Counted from the first letter of the stretch, positions 11,507 to 22,705 are shown. The stretch is DNA of 64,000 bases from Lasiosphaeria ovina (GCA_033439765.1 JAULSN010000006.1:992001-1056000), one strand, 5' to 3'. The notes: generated from the letters alone by a model not told the origin. Translations and numbers: made by a program.

Positions 11507-14500
11507 CTAAAAGGTCGCCACAGCCGTGAGGGGGGGCGCGGTATTTTCCTTGCCCGCCCAATCCTCAGGTATGTCAAAGGCGCTGTCAAAACTGTCAACA
11601 ATCCCTTCGCCGGCCCGTTTGCCAACCCTGGTCTTGGGGTTTCTGTTCAGCCACGGAATGGTCTCAAAGTCGACAGGGCGGCATTTGGCATCCAGAGCCG
11701 CTTGCCTCATGATATCCACAGCCTTCACCTCCAGCTTGCTGGCCTGCCCGCGAAGTTCCTCCCGTGCTGCTACCACACCCCTGATGCCATCCTGGATGGC
11801 TGTGAGAGCCTCCCTCTGCTCACTGCCCGCCGCTCCGGCTACCATCTGCCGAGCACGCTTCAATGCCTTTAAGCAATCGGCCTCCACCGCATAGGGGCTG
11901 GAAAGCGCCGTTGCAATGCCTTTCTTGATCGCCCCAACGTCCAGGAGGTCAGTGTACGCCGCCAGCAGGATCTTGAAGTTTTGCAGATTGTAGAATGGCC
12001 CTTCCTGCACCGTTTCCGAGGCCCTGAGCGCATATATGATGGCAGCCCGGGAGATGCCGGCCTTGAGACAGATAAGCGCGGCTCGGCGCAGCGAACTCGC
12101 CGATAATATTATCCCCTTGCTTGCAAACAGGTTGAGAGTTGCATCCGCAACCTCTACCGCTTTCGCTCTTACGGCGGCGGCCTTTCTGCTTGAGATGCTA
12201 TCAAGGATCTCCCCGAGGCGTGTAAGGAGAATATAGTTGACAGCCTCATCGATGTCATCGCCGCGTCTCTTGGCATCCTGGAGGAGGTCGAACGCGGCAC
12301 TGTAGTCGTTATCCTTTGTCTTCAGCTGGGCTTGCACCGCCAGCCGCAGGGCGTGCTGGGAAGGAGGTATGCCCTGGTGCAAAGCCCGCTTGTAGATCCA
12401 AAGGGCTCTGGCAGGGCTTTTACACACCATGGCTTGTTTCATCGCCATGACCACGCCTTCGATTTCGGCGCATTTGCCATCGAGTGCGCGGAGGTTCGGC
12501 TTGACCCTCAGCGAGTTGAGACGGCCGCGAGCAAAGTCGCCGCCGAGTTTGGAGTCCATGAGCGCAGCATCCGTCATGATCCGGCCCGTTACATCGTCCA
12601 CAAAATCAGGGTTCAGCAACCTCAACTTCCGGAACAGTGTGCGCAGGTCTCTGAACGGCAACTTCCACTGTCGTCGACAGTTGGCGAGAATGGCGTTGGT
12701 AAAGGCGGCGTCGACTTTGAAGCCGGCGCTGGCGCAGTATTCTATCCAGCCAACAAATGCATCGAGATCCCGCAGCGAGCCGTACTGGTTGGCCATGAGG
12801 GTGACCATGTAGCCATTCAGCGGTACGTCGAAATCGCGGATGTATGACCTCATGAAATCCTCCGTCTCGTGAACCGTGTGCTGCTTGGCGTATAATTTAA
12901 GAATGGGCACAAAAACCTTGCCTCGGGCCTCTGCCCTCTTCCCCCCCATCTTCTCAAACGACCTGCGAACGCCCTCCCAGTCCTCAGTCCTGGCACACGA
13001 AAGAGCGAAAAGACCTTGCACTCGGACGTTTTTGGCAAATCGCGGTATCGTAGCCGCAGCCACATCCATATACGACTCGGCCTTGGTCTCCTCGCCAGCC
13101 TCGAGCGCCATCTCAATCATGACGCGATAGACACCATCTGGGAACACGACGACATCTTCTAGACTGGCCGCGGCTACATGATTGAACAGCGCCTCGACCT
13201 CCTCGAAGCTGTCGCGGTGTTGATTTCTGTGCGAGAGCATCAACCTGACAACCCATTCTGTCTTTAGCTTGCAGTCCTTGGAGCATATCTCCAGCAACGA
13301 CTTTAAGACTTGGTCGGCTTTGTGGTCGTGAGCAGCCCCTACACTCTGGACGGCAACATCGCCAACTCGGTATATGGACTCGGCGCTTGGCGACATCTTG
13401 GCATATCGGGTTATGAACAGCTTGATGACCATCTTGAAATCACTCGTATCGTGCATCTTGGTGATGTACCACTCGGCAAAACCGTAATTGGTGTCCTCTG
13501 TGAGTAGGCTGCACCGTCGATACAAGCTGGTGATGCGTCCCTTTCGCTCGGCTGCCAAGGCAAGCTCTATAAGTGACTTCCCAAGACCAAAAGCTTCCGG
13601 CTGAAGATCTGTCGGCCTCTCTGTAAAATTTGGCAGGAACAGAGTCGTGGCGATTTCGACCTTCTCAACGTAGGCGTCCCGATTGAAGCGGCCCAGGGGC
13701 TCCTGGGGCAGCAGGGCTCGTATTAGAGAGAGGGGGTCGTGGTCGTGGTAGTCGCTCTCCCTCAGCGGCCCACGAATCACGGCCCAGCCCAGTATATTGG
13801 CCGCATCGTTGACCCGGCCCAGCTCCTGACATGTCCGGCACAGAAGCGCAGACGCTTCTATCCATGGCCCGTCGAGATTGCTTGGCGCAGCCTTTGTTTG
13901 GAATGCCGTAATCATGTCGTTGATGGCGGAACTGAGCTTCCGCGCATCCTTGGTGCGGCACGCCTCCTGTACTGACGAGACAATCTCTTCAGTGCTGAGA
14001 GCCGCAAGAGCCTTGACAGTTTTGGGGTCTACGGCAGGCCAGAGGCGTAGGGCGGCATCGAGTGCGACGCGCGGGTCGGCCAAGGGCGGTATGAAGCTGT
14101 CCGGCTTGTTCGGGGCCGGGGTCGAAGAGAAATTGTGTGTTTCGGCCTGACGTTGACTGGTATTGCGGTGTTCGGATACTGGCGCGTTATTCCACCCTTC
14201 CTGCCGCAGCTTCGGCACATCTGCACTCGGTTCAAGCCGGACTCGGGTATCGTCTTGAAGGTGCGCTTCTGTTCGGCCTAGTTGCGACCTGGACAGCTTG
14301 GGCGACATGGCGAATGGAGGCGGAGCAGAGAGCAGGCCGGCATCCCAGAACGCCTCCTCTTCCAGGGCCAGGGCCAGTGCGGCACCTCCGGAGCGGTAGC
14401 TCTGAGCCGCCTTGATCCTCTCCCCATTCTCGACAAAGGCGAGGGCCTTGTTTATGCGGCGGCGGCGGTCTTCGGCGAACAGGGCGAGGGTGCACGACGT

Positions 14501-14563
14501 GCCCAGGATGAGCCCTCGCATCGCCGTCAAGGCAGCCTTGGAGGGCACGGGAAGCGACGACAT
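11507..14563 (-). CDS. large helical-repeat (PPR/TPR-like) protein, probably mitochondrial
   Basis: A single exon of 1018 codons starts at a clear ATG (14563). The protein is almost wholly helical, with repeated A/L-rich helix pairs (for example RALWIYKRALHQGIPPS, AAFDLLQDAKRRG and GDVAVQSVGAAH) typical of TPR/PPR solenoids. The N-terminal block AMRGLILGTSCTLALFAED with the following RRRRINKALAFVENGERI looks like a mitochondrial targeting or membrane-proximal region and resembles the start of conserved fungal PPR-like hypotheticals. Fungal PPR proteins usually bind mitochondrial transcripts, so a role in mitochondrial RNA handling is plausible but inferred. No catalytic motif is visible. Upstream (14564-14830) is its promoter. 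Confidence 0.85.
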   Translation of the reverse strand: MSSLPVPSKAALTAMRGLILGTSCTLALFAEDRRRRINKALAFVENGERIKAAQSYRSGGAALALALEEEAFWDAGLLSAPPPFAMSPKLSRSQLGRTEAHLQDDTRVRLEPSADVPKLRQEGWNNAPVSEHRNTSQRQAETHNFSSTPAPNKPDSFIPPLADPRVALDAALRLWPAVDPKTVKALAALSTEEIVSSVQEACRTKDARKLSSAINDMITAFQTKAAPSNLDGPWIEASALLCRTCQELGRVNDAANILGWAVIRGPLRESDYHDHDPLSLIRALLPQEPLGRFNRDAYVEKVEIATTLFLPNFTERPTDLQPEAFGLGKSLIELALAAERKGRITSLYRRCSLLTEDTNYGFAEWYITKMHDTSDFKMVIKLFITRYAKMSPSAESIYRVGDVAVQSVGAAHDHKADQVLKSLLEICSKDCKLKTEWVVRLMLSHRNQHRDSFEEVEALFNHVAAASLEDVVVFPDGVYRVMIEMALEAGEETKAESYMDVAAATIPRFAKNVRVQGLFALSCARTEDWEGVRRSFEKMGGKRAEARGKVFVPILKLYAKQHTVHETEDFMRSYIRDFDVPLNGYMVTLMANQYGSLRDLDAFVGWIEYCASAGFKVDAAFTNAILANCRRQWKLPFRDLRTLFRKLRLLNPDFVDDVTGRIMTDAALMDSKLGGDFARGRLNSLRVKPNLRALDGKCAEIEGVVMAMKQAMVCKSPARALWIYKRALHQGIPPSQHALRLAVQAQLKTKDNDYSAAFDLLQDAKRRGDDIDEAVNYILLTRLGEILDSISSRKAAAVRAKAVEVADATLNLFASKGIILSASSLRRAALICLKAGISRAAIIYALRASETVQEGPFYNLQNFKILLAAYTDLLDVGAIKKGIATALSSPYAVEADCLKALKRARQMVAGAAGSEQREALTAIQDGIRGVVAAREELRGQASKLEVKAVDIMRQAALDAKCRPVDFETIPWLNRNPKTRVGKRAGEGIVDSFDSAFDIPEDWAGKENTAPPLTAVATF

Positions 14564-15261
14564 GGCCTCTGTGTTGCCAATTCCATCGCGTTAGATCATG
14601 GTTCCCAATTGAGCTCGCGGGGGTTCGCTGTCTATGTCGGTGTCGGCGTCGGCGTCGAGGTCGTCTGGTTTTTGCGGGATTGGTGCTATTTTCGAGCTGT
14701 CGAGCTCGAGCTGCCTGCAGTATGGATGGGGTGGTCTTGGCATGGTCTGATTCTCCCTGTTCCCACTTTCGCTGTTTTTCCTCGGAGCAGATTGGCTTCA
14801 GCAGGAACTACCTAGCGATCACGTGAAAGGCCGGTCGTCATTGTCACAAAACCGAGCTCTCATCCTGACGTATTGGTCTCTCAATTCTAGAATGGGATTG
14901 GCGATATAGAGAACCTTTCCTAGAGACACAATACAATTTACGATAGGAATGTTTGAGTTTGCTGTTGCTGGTATAAACCTTGCCGTCGGTTCAACTCTAA
15001 GTGTATATTCAACCCTAACCCTCTCAGAATGCTTTGCCCCTTGGATGAACTGAGGTATCCGAACGTAAGGTACCTAACACCACAGGGACCCCTATCGTAA
15101 CTCCCGCTGTCGTTAAATGAATCAACAAAAAGGAAACTCCAAAATAGGCAGCATAACGTTACAAGGTCGCAAAACAGTCTGTGGCTGCTCATGGGTATTT
15201 CACTGAACAAACACACAAAACAACATACAGCGGCTCCTAAGCCAGCTTCGGCTAAGATTAG
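14564..15261. other. intergenic region; N-terminus of DUF6594-like gene not found
   Basis: This is the promoter of the minus-strand PPR-like gene and the region where the first exon of the DUF6594-like gene should lie. I searched all + frames for the usual N-terminal block (Gly-Tyr-Pro, then Asp and Arg-Arg-Phe) and did not find it. A telomere-like accctaaccct occurs at about 15013. Confidence 0.4.
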
Positions 15262-16162
15262 GTACTTTTATTGAAGCAAGTCAGAATCTCTGTTCTAGAA
15301 AAGAGGCTCAACGCCATTGACCGCGACGAGCCGTGTTTGCTTTTCCTGGGATGTCGCAGAATGGACAGAAACACAGATCGGGAAGCAACATTGCTCGAGA
15401 TCGGCGAGGAGCTGGTCGGGTATGGTACGTGTATTCTCTTGATTTTCATACGGGAAAATCTCCGTTACCTACCTACCTAGGTACTGATCTCATATCGATT
15501 TCCAATGCAGATGAGTTACTCACAAGAAGTGACCGCGTCTCGAGCCTTGAAACCCCACAACCCCAACATGTCGAGAGCCTTCAAAACTGGCCCAAAGGGA
15601 ACGGCTGTATTGCCAGAGATGAAACCGAGTTTTTTCACCATGCCAACGACTTGATTACACTATCTTCCCCTGATGATGTACTTGTCTCCTGGCTGGAGAG
15701 GTTGGTGTCGAGAACCTTGGTGATCTTAGGGAAGGTATTTTTTCTCCATGGCTCATCTTTGATTATCCACGCTGAAATTTTGGGAGCGCTCACAACCCAA
15801 TATATCCAAGGACCCCAACGTTTACATATACTCCAAGCCGTCCACCAACAGTGCAGCTCGAACACTATTGACACCTTTCATAATCTGTGTGCTTCTAGCA
15901 CCGGTGGCTATATGTAACGCCATAGGGAACCCAACAGGGCGTCTCTTGGTCGTGACGGCCGCTACGACTGTCTTTGTCATGGCTCTGTCGTTGTTGACAA
16001 AGTCCAAGGTAGTTGAGCTGGCCGTTGCTGGGGCTACGTAAGCTTGGCATTGCGATCCGGGATGTTTATTGTCAGAGGACTAATGCTCTTAACAGATACT
16101 CTACGGTGTTAATCGCCTTTATTGCCGGCCCCAACTATCGGTTCACCCCGAGTGGGTCTTGA
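15262..16162 (+). CDS. DUF6594-like three-TM protein, spliced, N-terminus missing or unrecognised
   Basis: This gene is invisible as one open frame. Four exons join in frame: 15262-15424, 15511-15734, 15811-16037 and 16096-16162, giving 226 residues. Introns begin gtacgt, gtattt and gtaagc and end gcag, aag and acag; one has a cgctgaa branch site. The product follows the layout of fungal DUF6594 proteins as I know it: a coiled coil (VLEKRLNAIDRDE), ATLLEIGEELVGYDELLTR, a Trp/Asn block, a DPNVYIYSK motif, then hydrophobic segments (TPFIICVLLAPVAICNAI; LLVVTAATTVFVMALSLLTK; STVLIAFIAG). The usual start is absent: upstream of 15262 the frame holds stops, and gctaagattag there looks like a branch site and 3' splice site. 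So a first exon is unfound, or the gene is 5'-truncated. Function unknown. Confidence 0.7.
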
Positions 16163-17165
16163 GCCTTTACTATGTAGGGCTGTGGTTAAACCAGGCTCAG
16201 CTAGATCATAATTATGCTCAACAGTTAGATTATAGCTAGACACTGTTTAATGCAACGTACTAGCGTTATGGTATTAATCAGAATACTAGATTAACTAATA
16301 TTAAAAATTAGTATTAGACGTAGCTCTCGATTGGATCAACCCTCTATAAGCTCATTATAAAAGGCATCGACGTTTGGTCTCAGATCTCAGCCACAGTCAC
16401 AGCTGTTGTGGAAAAATGAAAGACTCATATGTACAGTTCACGTGCATGGGACCTGTGGCAGTGTAGAGGAACAGGCGAGCAAACTCCAATAATCACCTTC
16501 TCATGGTATCGTTAAGCTGAACGGAGCCTCCGAAGCCACCGTCGGCGAGCTTACGAGTCGTAAGGTAGCGTAGGTATCCGTAGCGGGGAGAGGCTTTCTT
16601 CTTATCTATAATTAACCCGACAGTTTCTCGAATGGGGAGGGATTGGTTACCAAGGTAGTTAAGGTCCGTATCGAAATATTCTCCAGGCAAAAAAAAAGAA
16701 AGAAAAAAAGGCCGTTCAGCTTCCCTTCCTGACTTGCTAGGTAGCGTATTTCTACCCTTCCACGAATCTCCCCCTTCTCAACAAAACAAATATAGAAAAT
16801 GTAAAAAAGTTGCGATTGCGTCTTGTGTGTCTAATCTATATATCCTCTTAATAATGGCAATTGTATCCAGTCCAACCAGCCAGCCAATGTATTGAACGCC
16901 AGCACTACCGTCACCACCACCCACCATTACACACGTAATGTACATTCGCGTGCATGCGTGCGTGCGCGCGCGCACACAAGGCACACGAGGTAGCATATCC
17001 CTGCGTTCCCCGGCCTTGTTCAGACCGCCTCAACCTATATACAAGGAGAACCTAAAAGTACAAGGTGTGTGGCGAATATATAATCATACAGAAACCATGC
17101 CGCCTTGGCGCCATGAAACCCCCCGTTTCACCATCTCCTTTTTGTCTAAATCTAGCAGAGACTCT
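16163..17165. other. intergenic region with AT-rich, RIP-like patch
   Basis: The region lies between the DUF6594-like gene and the convergent MME1 gene. About 16190-16330 is AT-rich and full of TA dinucleotides (ttaactaatattaaaaattagtatt), unlike its neighbours, as in a RIP-mutated repeat remnant. About 16690-17160 is the 3' region of MME1 and includes an alternating tgcgtgcgtgcgcgcgcgcac tract near 16954. No gene is supported. Confidence 0.45.
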
Positions 17166-18705
17166 TCAGACGATTTCGGGACGTTCGTTGGGGCCGTACA
17201 CCTCTAGCTTGCGTAATATGGCTTGGTATAGAAAGAGCATGCAGCCGCTCTGTATGCTGGTCCATACCGCGCGCGGGCCGACGCCTCTGAACCAGCCCCC
17301 GAGGCCCTCGACTTTGTATATCAGCCTGAGTCCCGTGATCACCGACGACGTGTCGAGGGTGATGGCTCCGGGCCGCGGCGTGTATGTCGACGGGGAGGAC
17401 GTGGATATGAGCCGTTTTTGGATAGCGGCGGCTGTCTCGCTGATGGTCGTCGTAGCCTTTGCAACATGCCCGTTGTCTTTAACGGGGCCTACTGGGACTT
17501 TCTTTATCGAACTGCTGATGCTGTTGCTACTGGTAGCTGGATCAGTGGCCGTGAGCGGAAGGCCATTCGCTTGCGGATGTAGTTGAGTTTGGAGTCTGGT
17601 CTTGACAACGTCGAGGGGACATGTGATGGTACCCGCCAGTCCGCCCGCCGCCGCGCCTGTCAGGAGCTCCAGCTGCCACCCAATATCGCGACTTCCCGCG
17701 TATCGACGTGCCCAGTTCTGACCTTGCTCGTAAAACATGAACTGGAGTGCGGAATAAGGGAGATCGCGGTAGAGAGTCGCCCGGAAGCCGTAAAAGAGGG
17801 CCGAGAGACCTTCCTGCCGAACAATAGTCCGCACGGCGTCACTCATCCCTCGGTAATTATACCCCGATGCGAAGAAGGGGTTGTTGAAGCGTCCCTGGAG
17901 CTGCAGCCGGGTCTTCAGCACCTCGGACGGAACGTAGACGATTGACGCGGCGAAGTCGCCAAGAAAACCTGCAAAGAGTCAGCCCCTCAGCTCCGCCATG
18001 TTTTTTTCTCCGCCGGTTCGAACCCGCAGAAGAGACTTACCACTGGCCAAGTACGCCAGATGAGGCTGGACCCCGTATTCGATCATGTTCCGCTTGCTGT
18101 ACTCGTAGGTTCCGAAGAAGAGAACCGTTCCCGGGAAAGAGCCCAAAAGGGCCGGTAGCCAGCCGCCATAGAGCCCGCGCCGCACGCCCTCTTGACGGAA
18201 GATCTTGTAGTATGAAGACCCCAGCGAAGTGTATTTGGGCGGGATGTGCGGGTCGCCCTGCTGTCGAGTCTTGACCGTGTCTAGCGAGTGCATGAGCATG
18301 TCGCCGCAGGTTCCGCCCAGGCCTCCAGCAGCCATGCACTGTGGGTTAGAGATGGGTCAGCGGCAGGCACACAATACGGAATAGAGCAAGACGGCCGAGA
18401 CGGCGACACGGAAGAGCTGGGGCGGGATACAGAGAGAGAGAGAGAGTACGCACGTGCAGGTAAGGCGGGGACCTTTCGAGCACTCCATCTTCAGGCATCA
18501 TATTAAGGACGCGCTGCTGCGGCTTTGATGTGGTGTTGACATGCGACGACTTGAAGCCCGGCCGATCTGTAAGTCCATCGTCAAGGAGGGCTCCTGAAGA
18601 GGACGCCAGGTCGGCGCCGACGTCGTGTGTGGCTCGCGATGCGACGGCGGCGGAGGGCGTAGTAAGCTGCTGGCTTGCTGTGTTGAAGCCAAAGCCAAAT
18701 AACAT
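17166..18705 (-). CDS. MME1: mitochondrial carrier, MME1 (Mg2+ exporter) type
   Basis: This is a solute carrier of the mitochondrial inner membrane. Three exons are predicted on the minus strand: 18454-18705, 18041-18338 and 17166-17968 (450 aa). The introns start gtgcgt and gtaagt and end in acag and gcag. The three carrier repeats are clear: a degenerate first signature HSLDTVKTRQQ (Ser for Pro), then VPSEVLKTRLQ and CPLDVVKTRLQ. The blocks LQGRFNNPFFASGYNY and LPYSALQF closely match what I know of yeast YMR166C/Mme1, a mitochondrial magnesium exporter; transport of Mg2+ here is inferred from that. An N-terminal Ser/Thr-rich extension of about 70 residues and a Ser/Thr-rich insert before the last repeat are unlike yeast. 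The first intron contains a GA dinucleotide tract. Start: the first in-frame ATG at 18705. Confidence 0.88.
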
Positions 18706-19325
18706 CGCCCTTGGCGTAAGGTACGTATGGAAGACGAGTTGCGCCGCCTGGGTATGCGGGCAGGAGCTCGCTGCCGTTGCTTGTGCTGTGCTGCGCGACC
18801 CAGGACCTTTGGAAGTTGGATCGGCGCAAAAATGCACGTCACAGAGAGTGAGGGTTCAACAACTCGGAGCAAGGTGCTGTACAAAATTCAAGCCCAAGCA
18901 AAGCCAGCAACCCCAATCTTTTTTCTCCGCCGAACATTTTTTGGTAGTGTATTACCAAGCGTATCAGTACGTACCATGTAACCTTCAAAACTTACACTAG
19001 GGTATGGCCCGTGCGTGCCTCTCACTGGCCGCTACACTTCGGTACAGTACCCTGTAGGGAACTGGGCTGTCACCGATAAGCGGACGCTGCGAAGCTTCAC
19101 TCAACTTTGCGTGGGATGGAACCTGGTAACGAGTCAAACCTGGAAAACAAGGAACCTCCAACACTTGGTCCGATTCAGTCAATTGGGCCCTGTGGTATGT
19201 ACAACGCCTCTACACAAGCATATATGTACAAATGGATGCGAACCACACCACTCCCGTGGACATATTAAACCCAACGGGCTGGACAGAGTCACGAGAGTGA
19301 GAAGCGCGGGTGTTTGGTGTTTCCG
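18706..19325. other. MME1 promoter and 3' region of IMP2
   Basis: Both flanking genes are on the minus strand. The sequence holds the upstream region of MME1 and the 3' end of IMP2. I see no further gene or clear regulatory motif. Confidence 0.5.
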
Positions 19326-19997
19326 CTACGCCCGCGCTTTCTGCACGCCGGGTCGTTCGGGGTGCTCCCACCACTTCACACGGCCAGCCCTCTTCCAGGG
19401 CGACAGGATATGTGTGATTTTCCCAGTGATGAGGCGAGCCGAGATTGGGCCGTAGTAGTTACTGTCCTTGCTCCTGTCGCCGTCTCCCTCGACCCATACA
19501 TGCCCCTCGGGGACCTGGACGTATTCGTAGGGATATGGCGCCCGCGTCCTCACCACGTCGCCGTCCAAGCCGACGACTCGCTTGACCGTGATCTTGTACG
19601 GGTCGTCTGGGTTTCTGTTGTGCGCTAGGTGGTTAGAGAATCGTGAGCAGAGAAGAGGCCAGGCCAGGCCAATGGCGAGCTTGGGACGGCCACAGCTCTC
19701 CCATAAAGTAAGTGCCACTGCCGCGCCAAGTTGGACGAACCTGAATGTCACCAACATGCCGTGCGCAAGATCCTTGCGCGCATACAGCTTATATACCAAG
19801 CACAAGTCCTGGCGCCGGGATTCGTTGTACTCGGCGTTTAGGAACGGATACATGGACGGCCCGCTGATGAAGGTGATCTGGGCTACCGACGTATTGAACC
19901 AGATCAGCGGAGGGAGCCATGTCGCGTAGCCGATGAGGTAGTGTGTGAATTGGCCGAAGAATTTAAGCCGTCTCCCTGCGCCTCCCCATGTTGCCAT
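19326..19997 (-). CDS. IMP2: mitochondrial inner membrane protease subunit 2
   Basis: This S26-family signal peptidase cleaves sorting signals of proteins delivered to the mitochondrial intermembrane space. Two exons are predicted: 19741-19997 and 19326-19614 (181 aa), which fits the family. The catalytic Ser lies in ISGPSMYPFLN (Ser48) and the general-base Lys in ITVKRVVGLDGD (Lys97). The YPYEYVQVPEGHVWVEGD and SNYYGPISARLITGKITHI blocks are diagnostic for Imp2 rather than Imp1. One N-terminal hydrophobic segment (YLIGYATWLPPLIWF) anchors it. The intron (19615-19740, 126 nt) is a multiple of three and lacks stops, so retention would keep the frame. I place it because splicing restores the continuous FRNPDDPYK block. 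Start: ATG at 19997. Confidence 0.9.
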   Translation of the reverse strand: MATWGGAGRRLKFFGQFTHYLIGYATWLPPLIWFNTSVAQITFISGPSMYPFLNAEYNESRRQDLCLVYKLYARKDLAHGMLVTFRFVQLGAAVALTLWESCGRPKLAIGLAWPLLCSRFSNHLAHNRNPDDPYKITVKRVVGLDGDVVRTRAPYPYEYVQVPEGHVWVEGDGDRSKDSNYYGPISARLITGKITHILSPWKRAGRVKWWEHPERPGVQKARA

Positions 19998-20537
19998 CGG
20001 TCTTGCTGGGCGGAAGGTACGACTTCCGGACTGGCCGTCGTCATCGGTCAGTTACGTGTTTCCTCGATACTTGAAGACTGTGAGAGGGCCGAATGCATAA
20101 ACGCTTATTGTCGGCCGCGACCGAGCCCGGATAAGGGCCGATAAGAGACGCCCCGGTTACTGCATAACGAAGTGCATTTCGTCTGATATACGCGCACAGC
20201 GATAAATCAGGTGCATCTGCGTACATAATATATAGAGATGTCAAATCCATATGCTTTACATGCCCAATGGTATCTTGTTGTACACGCTTGAGGCGTGAGG
20301 ACTGAGGGCTGTTTGCCGTTTACTGGCATGGTATTCGCTTCATGAATCATATTCGCTATCTCGGGCTACTCTTTCTATCATCCCAAGGACTTTTTGATAA
20401 CCCCTAGACGCCAGATCTGTGCAAAGACGAACTACTGCTTCCGCTGCTCTTCAGATCACCCGCTTCCCATACAGGTCGAGGCCGAGCACCGGTTTCTGGC
20501 GCGGGCTGATTCGCGACCATTCTCTTCGATTCAGCCT
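19998..20537. other. IMP2 promoter and 3' region of SUI2
   Basis: Both neighbouring genes are on the minus strand. The stretch holds the IMP2 upstream region and the SUI2 3' end; nothing else is supported. Confidence 0.5.
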
Positions 20538-21762
20538 TTAAACGGTCGCTGGGATGTTGTCGTCGCTCTCGCTAACGCTCTCGTCACCGCTAACTTCGGC
20601 ATTTTCGCGCTCGCGCTTCTCCATGAGCGCCTGCAGTTCGGCATCATCCGATTCGGTAACCGCCTTGGGCTCCATCTTCACCACCAACTGACCCCCGGCC
20701 CCCGAGATGCTCGCACGAATGTCGACGATGGCCTCCTCTAGTCGCGCAATGCCGGCGTTCTTGTCCAGGCACGTGTTTGTCAAGCTTTGCTATGTTAGTC
20801 ATGGGATCGCATGGCAGTTTTGGGCAGCTTTATATCCAACAGGAGCACTTACACGTAGAGCGGGGGTGATACAAGTCTGCACTTGACCTGTGTCTCCGCC
20901 GTGTTCCGCGCCTCGGCGGTGCGAAGGGCTGTCTTGATGGCATCGATACCCTCGTAACCGAAGCAGGTTACTTCGACATCGGCGCGCACCTTCGTAGGTT
21001 GAGGGGTCAGGCGCTTTCCAATGTAAGACTTGAGCTCTTCGGCAGCAGCTTCGCTGGGGAATTTGATGTCACTCCACACATCGGGGTTCCTGCGAGCTTG
21101 TAAGCACGTGTTTGGGAAAAGAGCCAACAGCGACACAGACATACGTTATGGAGAGCTTGAAAGCATCGAGGGAATGCCGATACTTCTTGGTCAGAGGCCA
21201 GCCTATTGTCTCGTAGAGCTCCTCGATCGGGGTCAGGGTCTTTTCAGCCACGTGTCTCATGATAGAGTGCACGATCTTGCTCTTGTTGTATCGCTCTTCG
21301 CAGCGTACAATGTCCTCGGGGGAGACTCGGCGCTTGGACAAATCGATATAACCTGCCGTCTCTTTAGCACTTTGCAACTTGCCAGGGCGCGGGGGGGGTG
21401 GGGGGGGGGTGGGCTGGGTTGAGATTCGCGGATGCCCCACCTTTCTCCTTGTCGACTCGTAGCACGACGACAACTTCGTTGCGCCCAACTCGAATCAGCT
21501 TCTGGATACTTCTGATGCGCCGTCTCGACAGTTCGGAGAGCAGAATCATTCCGTCGATGTTGTCGTACTCGAGCAACTTGACATAGGCCCCCATGTCGGC
21601 GATCTGGGCTTGTCAGTCTAGCGTTCGTGCTGTCGCGTATGTTCGCAGCACAGCACGCATCCATGCGGGGGCCGGATCGCTCACCTGCTTCACGTTGACC
21701 ATGACAAACGAGTCGATCTCGGGATATTTCTCCTCGTAAAAACGGCAGTTGGAGAGCGACAT
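20538..21762 (-). CDS. SUI2: translation initiation factor eIF2 alpha subunit
   Basis: eIF2-alpha is part of the ternary complex that brings initiator tRNA to the 40S ribosome and is the target of stress kinases. Five exons join in frame: 21685-21762, 21441-21603, 21145-21352, 20853-21089 and 20538-20784, giving 310 aa (yeast 304). The S1 domain starts [19 protein letters not shown]; the phosphorylation site is Ser52 counting Met (classical Ser51) in [12 protein letters not shown]. The central helical domain ([18 protein letters not shown]) and the C-terminal alpha/beta domain ([12 protein letters not shown]) follow, then an acidic tail ([15 protein letters not shown]). The intron at 21353-21440 carries runs of 8 and 10 G (C on the coding strand). 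The last intron uses an AAG acceptor with a gactaac branch site. Confidence 0.96.
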
Positions 21763-22705
21763 CTTGTCGATGGGGCGCCGTTCCCAGGCGGGGCAATCGT
21801 GGGATAGAGACGGGGTGCGAGTGCGGAAATCTTGCGGTGCGCAGAAACGAACGCCGGGTGGTGCCGAGTGGAAAGAAATTCACGGTTCGGGGCGTGTGGG
21901 AAAAGGCCGCGATGAAGTCGGAGCCTGATTTTGGAGGAGTGTGGCGGTCCAGAGAGTGAACGACTTGTGGTGAGTGTTGCAAGTATTTTTTAGAAGCCAC
22001 TTAGAAATTACGTGCAGCGACGAAAAGAAAGTGGGCTGTGGCTAGTGCCTTTGTTCGCCGCACCGTACGCACTGTGCACCCTCTTACCATTGTGCGGTTG
22101 CGGCTGCGGACGATGAGGGGTCAAGCTCTAGGGACTCAGGGGAGGGGAGCGGGCCTTTGGCCTGCTCGGCAAAGCACGGCCCTTGATCCATGTTCACACC
22201 GTCTGGAACCTGAGCTCCGGATGCGCACCAACGACGAGCCCCACCATAACAAAACGATGCATTACGTCAATTGGCCCTCCTAGTTTTAGGGTACTGTGTA
22301 CCTGGAATGATCAATCAACTGAACTGACAGGGGAGCTTCGCTTCGACGTGATCCCATGACAGACTTCACCTCACATTCCAAATCGGCAGGTCGACGGGAA
22401 AGGAGCTGGGATGGATGTCGATTTTGCCTACTACCTGACTTTTGTCCTTAGTACATGTACAACAAGGACCTGAGGATACTATCAGTAACATGCGGTGCTG
22501 ACCTGACGCGCTGTCGTGTTGGAATCGCTGTTACAGTCACAGTCTGTTGCTCTTGCTGTCGCATCTCATTCTCATCGTCTGCCCTTCCTCGCCAGGGCCA
22601 CAAACTATCGACGGGAGCGCTTATCACGTCCATACATACCACATACAGAGACACGGATCTGACCTGACCTGGCCTGGCCTGGCCTGACCTGACAACTGTC
22701 AAGCA
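21763..22705. promoter_or_regulatory. divergent promoter region of SUI2 and NTE1
   Basis: These 943 bases separate the start codons of two head-to-head genes and must hold both promoters and leaders. Just before the NTE1 start there is a tandem CTGACC/CTGGCC repeat (about 22659-22693). No TATA box or known operator was identified. Confidence 0.55.
22659..22693. repeat. CTGACC/CTGGCC pentamer-like tandem repeat in NTE1 leader
   Basis: The stretch reads tgacctgacctggcctggcc and continues with cctg-based units (unit TGACC or TGGCC), ending 12 bases before the NTE1 ATG. Confidence 0.8.

Noticed and set aside
18010..18030. Perfect ggttcgaaccc B-box-like sequence in an MME1 intron
   Set aside because: No tRNA arms around it; taken as chance.
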